Under the pieces are notes generated by a model. It saw nothing but the letters and a program-made list of their open reading frames with translations, did no database searches and had not been told where the DNA came from. From positions 62,873-74,577 of the forward strand of contig CAJUHT010000006.1 of the NCBI GenBank assembly GCA_910586035.1: 11,705 nt of DNA. Direction: 5' to 3'. Shown here piece after piece: positions 5,977 through 11,705 of this stretch. The stretch is from an uncultured Christensenella sp. (lineage in GTDB: Bacteria; Bacillota; Clostridia; Christensenellales; Borkfalkiaceae). The position numbers and the translations under genes are program-made. The stretch's first letter is position 1. Every line of letters starts with the position of its first letter.

Positions 5977-6651
5977 ATGCCCGATTATTTTTCGCATTTT
6001 ATTTGCGCGCAGAAAATACTTGAAAACTGCCCCAAGGCAGTAAAAACCGCCGTGAACGACCACACTTTGTATATGTTGGGCGCGCAGGGCGGCGACGTGT
6101 TTTTTGCCTATAAACTCAACTTTAACGACACAAATTTAGGGCGCAGACTGCACCGTACCGACGCGCGCGACTTAATAGAAACGCTTGCGCGCGTAAACGT
6201 GAGCTATGCGGCGGGTTTTGCCACCCATTACGCGCTCGATTGCACGCTACACCCCGCAATATATGCGTTTGAACGCACAAGCAAGTCGCCTTTAAGCCAC
6301 GTGCGCTTTGAAAACGATTTGGGGCTGTATATCAGCCGCAGATTTGCCGTTCCCCGCAACATATTGCCGCGCGAACGCATTCTCGCCGCCACTTTTCAGC
6401 TTTACGACTGCATAAGCAAAGTCGAGCCGAAAGTTACGGTAACTGGGGTTGAACGGTGCTTGAAGCGCCACTTCTCCTACACCCGCGCGCTGCTTAAAAG
6501 CAAGAAGCAGGAGTTTACTTACGACTACGACTTCCGCTCGCTTTCAGGCGCGGTGGACGACGCCGTTTCGCTTGGAGAAGCTTGCGTTAAAGCGGTGGTT
6601 TCGGGTGATATTTCAAACGAGCTGTTTTCCCGTTCGTTCCTCGAAAAATGA
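5977..6651 (+). CDS. Zinc-dependent phospholipase C-like (PF00882-type) protein
   Basis: 224-residue protein resembling the Zn-dependent phospholipase C fold. The metal-ligand-like residues are in family order: H7 in PDYFSHF, D28/H29, D40 in GAQGGD, H59 in LHRTD, then H84/D88/H92 in GFATHYALDCTLHP (80-93), and H108. No signal peptide is seen, so unlike secreted clostridial alpha-toxin it looks cytoplasmic, as is common for short Clostridia members of unknown substrate. It starts one base after the ogg stop with no clear SD, so coupling to ogg is likely. Its last 42 codons are antisense to the end of the spoIVFB-like gene, with no terminator visible between these convergent genes. Enzyme activity and substrate are not established; it could be a structural homologue with another hydrolase role. 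Confidence 0.78.
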   Translation: MPDYFSHFICAQKILENCPKAVKTAVNDHTLYMLGAQGGDVFFAYKLNFNDTNLGRRLHRTDARDLIETLARVNVSYAAGFATHYALDCTLHPAIYAFERTSKSPLSHVRFENDLGLYISRRFAVPRNILPRERILAATFQLYDCISKVEPKVTVTGVERCLKRHFSYTRALLKSKKQEFTYDYDFRSLSGAVDDAVSLGEACVKAVVSGDISNELFSRSFLEK

Positions 6652-7478
6652 ATTTCGGGCAACCCCTCCCCGTCCGCGTCATCGAAAACCGCGTCGTAAA
6701 AGGAATGTTTCGCCGCCTGCGCGTAGAGTTCGTCCTGCGTGATTTCGTCGGCGACGCCGCCGTCGTAAAGCTGTAATACAAGGTAACGCTTGTCGTCCAG
6801 CTTTTTAAACGCCTCCTTGTAGGTGAGCGACCTGTCGCACAGCACGTACTTAACTTCTATCCCCCTCTTTAACTTGCCCTCCGACGAAAAGTTTATAAGC
6901 TTCGCCGCGGGGGCTTTTTCTATTGCCGAACATACTAAAAACAGCGCGAACATAAGCAGCGAAGGGTTGTAGCCCGAAAGGAAGAACGCCACAGTCAAAG
7001 CCACTGCGCAAAGCGCCGCGACGCACTTTAAAATTATTGTAGCAACCCTTTTGGAAAACAGCTTGGAAAGCACGCTTCCCGCCACCCTGCCGCCGTCCAA
7101 GGGGTATGCGGGCAACAGGTTTACCGCCAGCATTGCAAGGTTTGCCTGCAAAACGGTATCGGTAAACGCGTACGTCTGCGGAAAAAACCACCAAAGCCCC
7201 GCAAGGGCAACGCACACTGCGGCGTTTACCGCAGGTCCCGCTAAGGCAAGCTTTATTTCGTCCCCCGCCCTTATGCCGTCCACGTCGCACATAGCCGCCG
7301 CGCCGTAGGGCATAATTTTAACCTTTTCGCATTTAAAGCCCATTCTTGCGGCGCAAAAAATATGACCGCTCTCGTGCAGGAGCGCGGTCATCAGACATAT
7401 CAGCGCAGACGGCAAACCGCCGAACAGCGCGCAGAATAGCATAACCGCAAAGAATAGCGGGTGTACGCTTAATTTCAC
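6525..7478 (-). CDS. spoIVFB: SpoIVFB-like M50 intramembrane zinc metalloprotease
   Basis: Site-2-protease family enzyme. In Bacillus, SpoIVFB in the outer forespore membrane cleaves pro-sigma-K to activate late mother-cell transcription. 317 residues from GTG 7478. It opens with the typical KLSVHPLFF and has HESGH at 35-39 (zinc ligands and catalytic Glu36), LAGPAVN (79-85), and NLLPAYPLDGGR (120-131) with the third ligand Asp128. Several membrane helices end near 186. A cytoplasmic domain (about 205-265) resembles a degenerate CBS domain (YVLCDRSLTYKEAFKKL). A longer ATG start (7517) would place 13 unlikely residues before the family N-terminus and overlap the upstream gene by 43 bases; GTG 7478 instead makes a GTGA overlap. 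The last ~42 residues are Ser/Thr/Glu-rich, have no family counterpart that I recognise, and are encoded antisense to the preceding phospholipase-like gene. Cotranscription with a SpoIVFA-like gene supports the assignment over a generic M50 rhizome. Confidence 0.86.
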   Translation of the reverse strand: MKLSVHPLFFAVMLFCALFGGLPSALICLMTALLHESGHIFCAARMGFKCEKVKIMPYGAAAMCDVDGIRAGDEIKLALAGPAVNAAVCVALAGLWWFFPQTYAFTDTVLQANLAMLAVNLLPAYPLDGGRVAGSVLSKLFSKRVATIILKCVAALCAVALTVAFFLSGYNPSLLMFALFLVCSAIEKAPAAKLINFSSEGKLKRGIEVKYVLCDRSLTYKEAFKKLDDKRYLVLQLYDGGVADEITQDELYAQAAKHSFYDAVFDDADGEGLPEIHFSRNERENSSFEISPETTALTQASPSETASSTAPESERKS

Positions 7479-8218
7479 GATTTCCAGACGGGAACGGTGC
7501 CCGAAAGCGTGTAGCAATTTAACTGCGTTTCGCCGTCGAACATACTTACGCGCACCTCTTTTTCGCCCTTGGAGTAGGCGAAAGGCACGTTCGATTTAAC
7601 GTCGTCGCCCACCTGCGCATATACTGTATCGAGCCCGGTAAACACGCTGGAAAATTTGGAGGTATGCGCGATTTTTACGGTGTAAACGCCGTCCGTTTCG
7701 GTAACCGAAGCCACCTCGCCGTCGCATACGGGATACAGCGTAGCCTTTTGGGTGAAGTGAATTACTCCGTCGTCGGTTACTGCTATTTCCGCGTCGGACA
7801 AATCGCTTACTACCGAAGTCAGTTTAAATTGATTATAAGCCGCTTCCTTTTCTTTAACCGCCGTTAAACTGCCCATAAAGGTGTTTATTGCCGTGTTGGG
7901 AACGAATACGTTGGTAACGAAAATACCCGCCGCAATGAGGCAAGCGGCGGCTGTTTCGGCTATGATAACCTTGGCGGCTACGCTGTGCTTCTTTTTCTGT
8001 TTTACGGGCGCGGTCAAATCTTCCGTCTGAACGTAGCCGTTGGCTTCGGGCAGTTGCATAGCATCCTCGCCCACGCGCTCGTTTACGCTCTCTACAACTC
8101 TGTCCTTCAAGTCGTCCGTGTGCTTGGGCTTGCGGGAAAACAAACTTCTTTTCTTAACAACATTTACGGTGCTGACAGGTATCTCCAACATTTGTGCGTA
8201 TTCCAATCCTTCATTCAT
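7475..8218 (-). CDS. spoIVFA: SpoIVFA-like membrane-anchored degenerate M23/LytM-domain protein
   Basis: 247-residue bitopic protein. The basic cytoplasmic N-terminal part (1-80) begins with EYAQMLEIPVSTVNVVKKR. One membrane helix follows (about 82-106), then an extracytoplasmic LytM/M23-like domain (about 157-240) with YPVCDGEVASV (162-172) and VKIAHTSKFSSVFTGL (181-196). Of the M23 zinc ligands only His185 seems kept: the usual YAHL is replaced by FTGL, and no HxGxD motif precedes, so it should be catalytically dead, as in SpoIVFA. In Bacillus, SpoIVFA anchors and restrains the SpoIVFB protease until a forespore signal arrives. The gene overlaps spoIVFB by GTGA, which fits a regulator/protease pair. 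ATG 8218 has AAGGAG (8228-8233) upstream. It could instead be a SpoIIQ-like or generic M23 relative; the pairing with spoIVFB is the main argument. Confidence 0.68.
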   Translation of the reverse strand: MNEGLEYAQMLEIPVSTVNVVKKRSLFSRKPKHTDDLKDRVVESVNERVGEDAMQLPEANGYVQTEDLTAPVKQKKKHSVAAKVIIAETAAACLIAAGIFVTNVFVPNTAINTFMGSLTAVKEKEAAYNQFKLTSVVSDLSDAEIAVTDDGVIHFTQKATLYPVCDGEVASVTETDGVYTVKIAHTSKFSSVFTGLDTVYAQVGDDVKSNVPFAYSKGEKEVRVSMFDGETQLNCYTLSGTVPVWKS

Positions 8219-8227
8219 AAAAACGTG

Positions 8228-8233
8228 CTCCTT
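8228..8233 (-). promoter_or_regulatory. Ribosome binding site of spoIVFA
   Basis: AAGGAG on the minus strand, 9 bases before ATG 8218. It is the second SD-like element in this leader; another, GGAAGGAG at 8258-8265, has no start codon at working distance. Confidence 0.75.
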
Positions 8234-8251
8234 GAAGTTGAACTTTATTCA

Positions 8252-8272
8252 GGTCAGCTCCTTCCGCTTACC
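8252..8272 (-). other. Small hairpin with an SD-like loop in the spoIVFA leader
   Basis: On the minus strand, GGTAAGC (8272-8266) can pair with GCTGACC (8258-8252), 7 bp with one A-G mismatch, leaving GGAAGGA in the loop. It has no following T run, so it is not a terminator. Its function is unknown and it may be chance. Confidence 0.35.
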
Positions 8273-8310
8273 CTATCCTAAATATACGCGGCGGACAAGC
8301 TTTTAAGAAC

Positions 8311-8343
8311 AAAAAAATACGAGCGGAAACAAATTTTTCCGCC
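8311..8343 (-). terminator. Rho-independent terminator of rsmA
   Basis: On the minus strand, the perfect 7-bp stem GCGGAAA (8342-8336) / TTTCCGC (8329-8323) has a 6-base loop, followed by TCGTA and then seven T residues (8317-8311). It lies just after the rsmA stop and separates it from the spoIVF pair, implying a separate promoter for the latter between about 8310 and 8235. Confidence 0.82.
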
Positions 8344-8364
8344 CGCGCATTTCACGCATTTAAT

Positions 8365-9198
8365 TTATACCTTTTTAATGCAGTTTGAAAGAAGCGCAAA
8401 CTGTTCGGGAGAAAGCGCCTCGCCGCGCACGGAGGCGTTTAAGCCGCACTCCTCTATCAGCCCCCGCGCGCTCTCGCGGGAGAGGGAAAAGGCGTTTATC
8501 AGGTTGTTTTCCAACGTCTTTCTGCGTGAAAGAAACGCCGCCCGCACCGTCTTTTTGTAAACTTCAATATCGTCAACGGGCAATCGGCAGTCGGTTAAAT
8601 CGATGCGCACAACCGCGCTGTCAACGTTGGGGCTGGGGGTAAACATTTCCCTGCCCACGCGCTCTACAAGCGTGCAAACGCCGCGCAGGGCTACGTTTGC
8701 CGTAATTGCGCCGTAGTCGGCGGTATCGGGCTTGGCGCACAGCCGCAAGGCTACCTCCTCCTGCACCATAACCGTCATAGAGAGGCACTTTGCGGAATTT
8801 TCCACCAGAGCCATTATCAGCGGAGTTGTAATATAATACGGGAGATTGGCAACCACCTTGTACGGGGGCAGGGTCTTTTCCAGCTCGTCTATGCGCACGC
8901 GCGTAAAATCCTTAAATATGATTTCGGCGTTGTCAACGCCCGCAAGCGTTTTGGCAAGCACGGGGCGGAGCGAGGTATCGATTTCGTAACCGTAAACGTA
9001 TTTGGCTCTTTGGGCAAGCGCGCGGGTAAGCGTGCCCGCGCCGCAACCTATTTCTATTACGGTTGTATCCTTATCCACTCCCGCCCCCGCGACGATTCCG
9101 TCCAAAAGCGCGGTATCGGAAATAAAATTTTGCCCGAATTTCTTTTTAAAAGTAAATCCGCTTTCGGCTATCGCCGACCTGAACGCGCGTTTTTCCAA
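8365..9198 (-). CDS. rsmA: 16S rRNA (adenine1518/1519-N6)-dimethyltransferase RsmA (KsgA)
   Basis: SAM-dependent enzyme that dimethylates the two adjacent adenines in helix 45 near the 3' end of 16S rRNA during 30S assembly. 277 residues, usual length. Motifs: KKFGQNFISD (19-28), SAM-binding VIEIGCGAGTLT (47-58), the acidic YEID (71-74), catalytic NLPYYITTP (118-126), VMVQEEVALRL (143-153), FTPSPNVDSAVV (186-197), AFLSRRKTLENN (221-232) and the C-terminal RGEALSPEQF (258-267). The start is TTG at 9198, not ATG: GGAGGT (9204-9209) lies five bases upstream and the family N-terminus aligns there. The gene has its own terminator downstream and is separated from tatD by another, so it is likely transcribed alone. 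In Bacillus rnmV lies just upstream of ksgA; here it is absent. Confidence 0.96.
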   Translation of the reverse strand: MEKRAFRSAIAESGFTFKKKFGQNFISDTALLDGIVAGAGVDKDTTVIEIGCGAGTLTRALAQRAKYVYGYEIDTSLRPVLAKTLAGVDNAEIIFKDFTRVRIDELEKTLPPYKVVANLPYYITTPLIMALVENSAKCLSMTVMVQEEVALRLCAKPDTADYGAITANVALRGVCTLVERVGREMFTPSPNVDSAVVRIDLTDCRLPVDDIEVYKKTVRAAFLSRRKTLENNLINAFSLSRESARGLIEECGLNASVRGEALSPEQFALLSNCIKKV

Positions 9199-9203
9199 AA
9201 TTT

Positions 9204-9209
9204 ACCTCC
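9204..9209 (-). promoter_or_regulatory. Ribosome binding site fixing the TTG start of rsmA
   Basis: GGAGGT on the minus strand with AAATT before TTG 9198. The strong SD at normal spacing, with no ATG or GTG nearby, settles the TTG start. Confidence 0.85.
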
Positions 9210-9254
9210 GTGCGCGGCGCATAACTTGCGCGCGCAATATACATACTCCATAAT

Positions 9255-9276
9255 GTAACCGCGGAACTGCGGCTAC
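9255..9276 (-). other. Leader hairpin upstream of rsmA
   Basis: In minus-strand RNA, GUAGCCGC (9276-9269) pairs with GCGGUUAC (9262-9255), 8 bp including one G-U, around a 6-base loop. No T run follows, so it is not an intrinsic terminator. It lies between the tatD terminator and the rsmA SD and could be part of a 5' leader or part of the terminator region. Confidence 0.4.
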
Positions 9277-9290
9277 GGCATCTTTTACAA

Positions 9291-9327
9291 AAGATTAAAA
9301 AAGCCGAGGCGGAAATGCTTCGGCTTT
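9291..9327 (-). terminator. Rho-independent terminator of the metG-tatD operon
   Basis: On the minus strand, AAGCCGA (9326-9320) pairs with TCGGCTT (9307-9301), with two more inner G-C pairs after one mismatch, followed by TTTTAATCTTTT. It lies about 10 bases after the tatD stop. Confidence 0.85.
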
Positions 9328-9336
9328 CGACTTTAT

Positions 9337-10113
9337 TCAACCGAGTTTTTTAAACAGCGCACGGGCGTTGCAATTTACCTTTTCGCGCATAGTTTCCGCG
9401 GGTACGCCCTTGATTTCCGCCATATGGGCGCAAATTTCGGGTATAGCCAACGGAGTGTTGGGAAAGCTTCCGTACGCGCTTAAAGGCGGCATATACGGGC
9501 TGTCCGTTTCCGTCAGCAATCTGTCGGCGGACAGCGCGGCTATAACTCTGTTCGCCCTCTTGCTCCCTTTCCAGGTAGCAGCCCCGCCGAACGAAAAGTA
9601 AAAGCCCAGCTTTTCAAGCTCGACGGCAATTTCAACCGAGTGGGAATAGCAGTGCATAAGCGCGCCGTTCACAAGCAGATTTTTATGCTCTTTTAAAATT
9701 TTCAGCATATCTTCCGCGCAATCGCGCGAGTGTATTTGAACGGGCAGTTTAAGGCTTGCCGCAAGCTCCAATTGCGTGATAAACGCGTCCTTTTGAAGTT
9801 GCTTTTGCGTGTCGGGATAGTGATAGTCCAGCCCGATTTCCCCCACCGCAACGCACTTTTTATGCGCGCACAGCGCGGCGATTTCGTTTAACTTAACCGC
9901 GCCGTACTCTCTAAGCTCCGTGGGGTGAAAGCCCGCGGTAAAGTATACGCCCGCGTAACGTTCGGCAAGGCTGGCGGCAAGGCGGGACGACGGCAAATCG
10001 AAGCCGACGGTTATAATTTTATCCACGCCGCTCTCCCCGCACTTCTCAACAAGCGAAGAGAGTTCGCCGTACGTCTGCAAATCGAGATGGCAATGAACGT
10101 CTATATAGCTCAC
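9337..10113 (-). CDS. tatD: TatD-family metal-dependent hydrolase (DNase)
   Basis: Cytoplasmic TIM-barrel metal-dependent 3'-5' exonuclease/hydrolase of the amidohydrolase superfamily, linked to DNA repair and turnover. 258 residues, typical. All metal-ligand motifs are present: VHCHLD (6-11, H7/H9), VGEIGLDYHYP (90-100, E92), QIHSRD (126-131, H128), MHCYS (153-157, H154) and TETDSPYM (201-208, D204). The start is GTG at 10113, which overlaps the metG stop as GTGA; I see no strong SD, so reinitiation after metG is likely. metG followed by tatD is a very common Firmicutes arrangement. A terminator closes the operon. Confidence 0.96.
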   Translation of the reverse strand: MSYIDVHCHLDLQTYGELSSLVEKCGESGVDKIITVGFDLPSSRLAASLAERYAGVYFTAGFHPTELREYGAVKLNEIAALCAHKKCVAVGEIGLDYHYPDTQKQLQKDAFITQLELAASLKLPVQIHSRDCAEDMLKILKEHKNLLVNGALMHCYSHSVEIAVELEKLGFYFSFGGAATWKGSKRANRVIAALSADRLLTETDSPYMPPLSAYGSFPNTPLAIPEICAHMAEIKGVPAETMREKVNCNARALFKKLG

Positions 10114-11705
10114 GACAGCACGCTACCGTCGGGTAAATCTTTTTCGGGGCTGACAACCGACAGGGTGCCGTCGGGCGCTTCCGCGCAGACGAGCATACCC
10201 TCCGACCTGATTCCCTTCATCTCGCGCGGGGGCAGGTTGGTTACCACTATTACCTTTTTGCCCACCATTTCCTCCGCGGTGTAGTGCTTGGCAATGCCGC
10301 TTAAAATGGAAAGCGTCTTGTTGCCCACCTTTACCGTTTCGTGCAAAAGCTTGCTCTTTTTAACGGCTTCGCAGGCGACAACAAGCCCCACCTGCATACG
10401 TACTTTTGCAAAGTCGTCTATGGTTATTTGAGAAACCTCTTCCTCTTCGGGCTGAGGCGCGCTTTCGGCTATTTGCGCGGCGGCAATGCGCTCTATTTTT
10501 TCCTTTATATCCTCGAAGTTTACGCGCTCGAAAAGCGTTTTGGGCGCGTTGGTTACGCTATATTCGGGGGTCAATCCGAATTTATCCAAATCTTCGTACT
10601 TCTTTTCCGCCGTTCCCAGCTCGCTTAAAATTGCCGCGCAGGTAGAAGGCATAAACGGTTTTAACAGATTTGCGCCCAGTGCGATTGCCTCTAAGAGATT
10701 GTACATAACCTGTTGCAATCTTGCCGCTTTGGCTTCGTCCTTGGCAAGCACCCAGGGGGCGGTTTCGTCGATATATTTGTTGGCTCTGCGGAATAAAGTC
10801 CACAGCTCGTCCAAGGCGTCTGCGAGCTTGTACTCGTTCATCTTGGCTTCTATTTTGCTCTTTGCCGCGCAGGCTACCGCGGCAAGCTCGCCGTCCACCT
10901 CTTCCGCTACGCCCGTGGGCTTAACCGTGCCGCCAAAATACTTGCCCGTCATTGCAACGGTGCGCTTTACAAGGTTGCCCAACACGTTTGCAAGGTCGGA
11001 GTTTACCCGCTCGCACACAAGCTCCCAGGTAATTATACCGTCGGAATTATACGGCATTTCGTGCAAAACAAAATACCTTACGGCGTCCACCCCGAAAACG
11101 GAAGCGAGGTCGTCCGCATATATCACGTTGCCCTTGGACTTTGACATCTTGTCGCCGCCCTGCAAAAGCCAGGTGTGCCCGAATACCGTTTTGGGCAACG
11201 GCTCGCCCAGAGACATAAGGAATATGGGCCAATAAATAGTGTGAAATCTCACTATATCCTTGCCCACAACGTGAACGTCGGCGGGCCAGAATTTATTATA
11301 CTTTTCCGAAGGGCTTTGGGTGTCGTACCCCAGCCCCGTTATATAGTTTGTAAGCGCGTCAAGCCAGACGTATACTACGTGGCGGCTGTCGAAACTTACG
11401 GGTATTCCCCACTTGAAAGAGGTGCGGGAAACGCACAAATCCTGCAACTTGGTTTTAAGCGTTCCGTTTTCTATGGCTTGAAGCAACTCGCCGTCGCTCT
11501 TACCAACAAACTCGTCGGCAAGCAGGAAATTGTTGAACATTTCGTTTCTTCTCGCCGCGGGCTGTATAAATTCGGGGTGCGTTACAATGTGCTTTACAAG
11601 CCTTTCGGCATACTTGCCCATCTTAAAGAAATAGGCTTCTTCCTTGGCGGGCTTGACTTCCCTGCCGCAGTCGGGGCACTTGCCGTCTACAAGCTGGCTC
11701 TCCGT
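10110..11705 (-). CDS. metG: Methionine--tRNA ligase (5' end beyond window)
   Basis: Class I aminoacyl-tRNA synthetase that charges tRNA-Met in the cytoplasm. 531 residues are visible; the frame is open to the right edge, so the HIGH motif and the first zinc-binding cysteines lie outside. Numbering from the edge: the second half of the zinc knuckle CPDCG (10-14), YFFKM (25-29), VSRTSFKWGIPV (92-103), YVWLDALTNY (112-121), KDIVRFHTIYWP (149-160) and KMSKSKGN (186-193), which binds ATP. The anticodon-binding helical domain follows (about 230-400). The C-terminal EMAP/Arc1p-like tRNA-binding OB fold (about 423-531) has FAKVRMQVGLV and LPPREMKGIRSEGM and also serves for dimerisation. The ATG at 11621 is internal, not the start. 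There is an unusual insertion of about 22 residues before the VSRTSF motif. It overlaps tatD by four bases. Confidence 0.97.
   Translation of the reverse strand, partial: TESQLVDGKCPDCGREVKPAKEEAYFFKMGKYAERLVKHIVTHPEFIQPAARRNEMFNNFLLADEFVGKSDGELLQAIENGTLKTKLQDLCVSRTSFKWGIPVSFDSRHVVYVWLDALTNYITGLGYDTQSPSEKYNKFWPADVHVVGKDIVRFHTIYWPIFLMSLGEPLPKTVFGHTWLLQGGDKMSKSKGNVIYADDLASVFGVDAVRYFVLHEMPYNSDGIITWELVCERVNSDLANVLGNLVKRTVAMTGKYFGGTVKPTGVAEEVDGELAAVACAAKSKIEAKMNEYKLADALDELWTLFRRANKYIDETAPWVLAKDEAKAARLQQVMYNLLEAIALGANLLKPFMPSTCAAILSELGTAEKKYEDLDKFGLTPEYSVTNAPKTLFERVNFEDIKEKIERIAAAQIAESAPQPEEEEVSQITIDDFAKVRMQVGLVVACEAVKKSKLLHETVKVGNKTLSILSGIAKHYTAEEMVGKKVIVVTNLPPREMKGIRSEGMLVCAEAPDGTLSVVSPEKDLPDGSVLS

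Noticed and set aside
7479..7517. Longer spoIVFB reading frame from ATG 7517
   Set aside because: It would add 13 residues not found before the KLSVHPLFF family opening; GTG 7478 gives the GTGA overlap used elsewhere in the window.
8273..8290. GTATATTTAGG-type element as a sigma-E promoter for spoIVFA
   Set aside because: I could not find a matching -35 at the right spacing, so I leave it uncalled although a promoter must lie in this leader.
10486..11235. 249-codon plus-strand open frame
   Set aside because: It is antisense to the core of metG, Ser/Ala-rich without motifs, and is a by-product of the codon pattern.
1..11705. Insertion sequences, prophage, tRNA or rRNA genes
   Set aside because: No transposase, integrase, terminal inverted repeats with target duplications, or RNA-gene folds were seen; all sizeable open space is accounted for by genes.

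Overview
The window looks like chromosomal DNA of an endospore-forming Gram-positive bacterium, most likely a member of the Clostridia. The evidence is a tricistronic gerA-type germinant receptor operon, a spoIVFA/spoIVFB-like pair, a Clostridium-type OGG glycosylase, a PadR/HAAS regulatory module, and a metG-tatD-...-rsmA neighbourhood of the kind found in Firmicutes. Base composition is intermediate (around 50% GC by eye). My guess of an uncultured gut Clostridia lineage is weak. Coding density is very high. There is no gap over 300 bases, no RNA gene, no CRISPR array and no insertion sequence that I can see. Five gene pairs are joined by 4-base ATGA or GTGA stop/start overlaps.

Layout. (1) 1-3138, minus strand: gerAA, gerAB and gerAC (gerAC runs off the left edge), a spore inner-membrane nutrient germinant receptor. 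(2) 3139-3227: a short divergent intergenic region holding a near-consensus sigma-A promoter for the plus-strand genes, overlapped by a near-perfect palindrome. (3) 3228-5042, plus strand: PadR regulator, HAAS/DUF1700 membrane protein and DUF4097 repeat protein, closed by a strong terminator. This looks like a self-regulated envelope-associated module. (4) 5151-6651, plus strand: OGG1-type DNA glycosylase, then a Zn-dependent phospholipase C-like protein. (5) 6525-8218, minus strand: SpoIVFB-like intramembrane metalloprotease preceded by a SpoIVFA-like anchored degenerate M23/LytM protein. The tail of the protease gene overlaps the phospholipase-like gene antisense by 127 bases. (6) 8365-9198, minus strand: rsmA (ksgA) with a TTG start and its own terminator. 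(7) 9337-11705, minus strand: tatD and metG (metG runs off the right edge), overlapping by 4 bases and followed by a terminator.

How they fit together. Two sporulation functions lie here: germinant sensing (GerA), and mother-cell sigma-K activation by regulated intramembrane proteolysis (SpoIVFA/B). They sit among housekeeping translation and repair genes (MetG, RsmA, TatD, Ogg). The most interesting unit is the PadR-HAAS-DUF4097 operon. Its visible promoter/operator architecture predicts autorepression, and its last gene encodes an exported protein with an exact 19-residue repeat period. Several starts had to be corrected from the longest-ORF position: padR (GTG at 3228), ogg (ATG at 5151) and spoIVFB (GTG at 7478).
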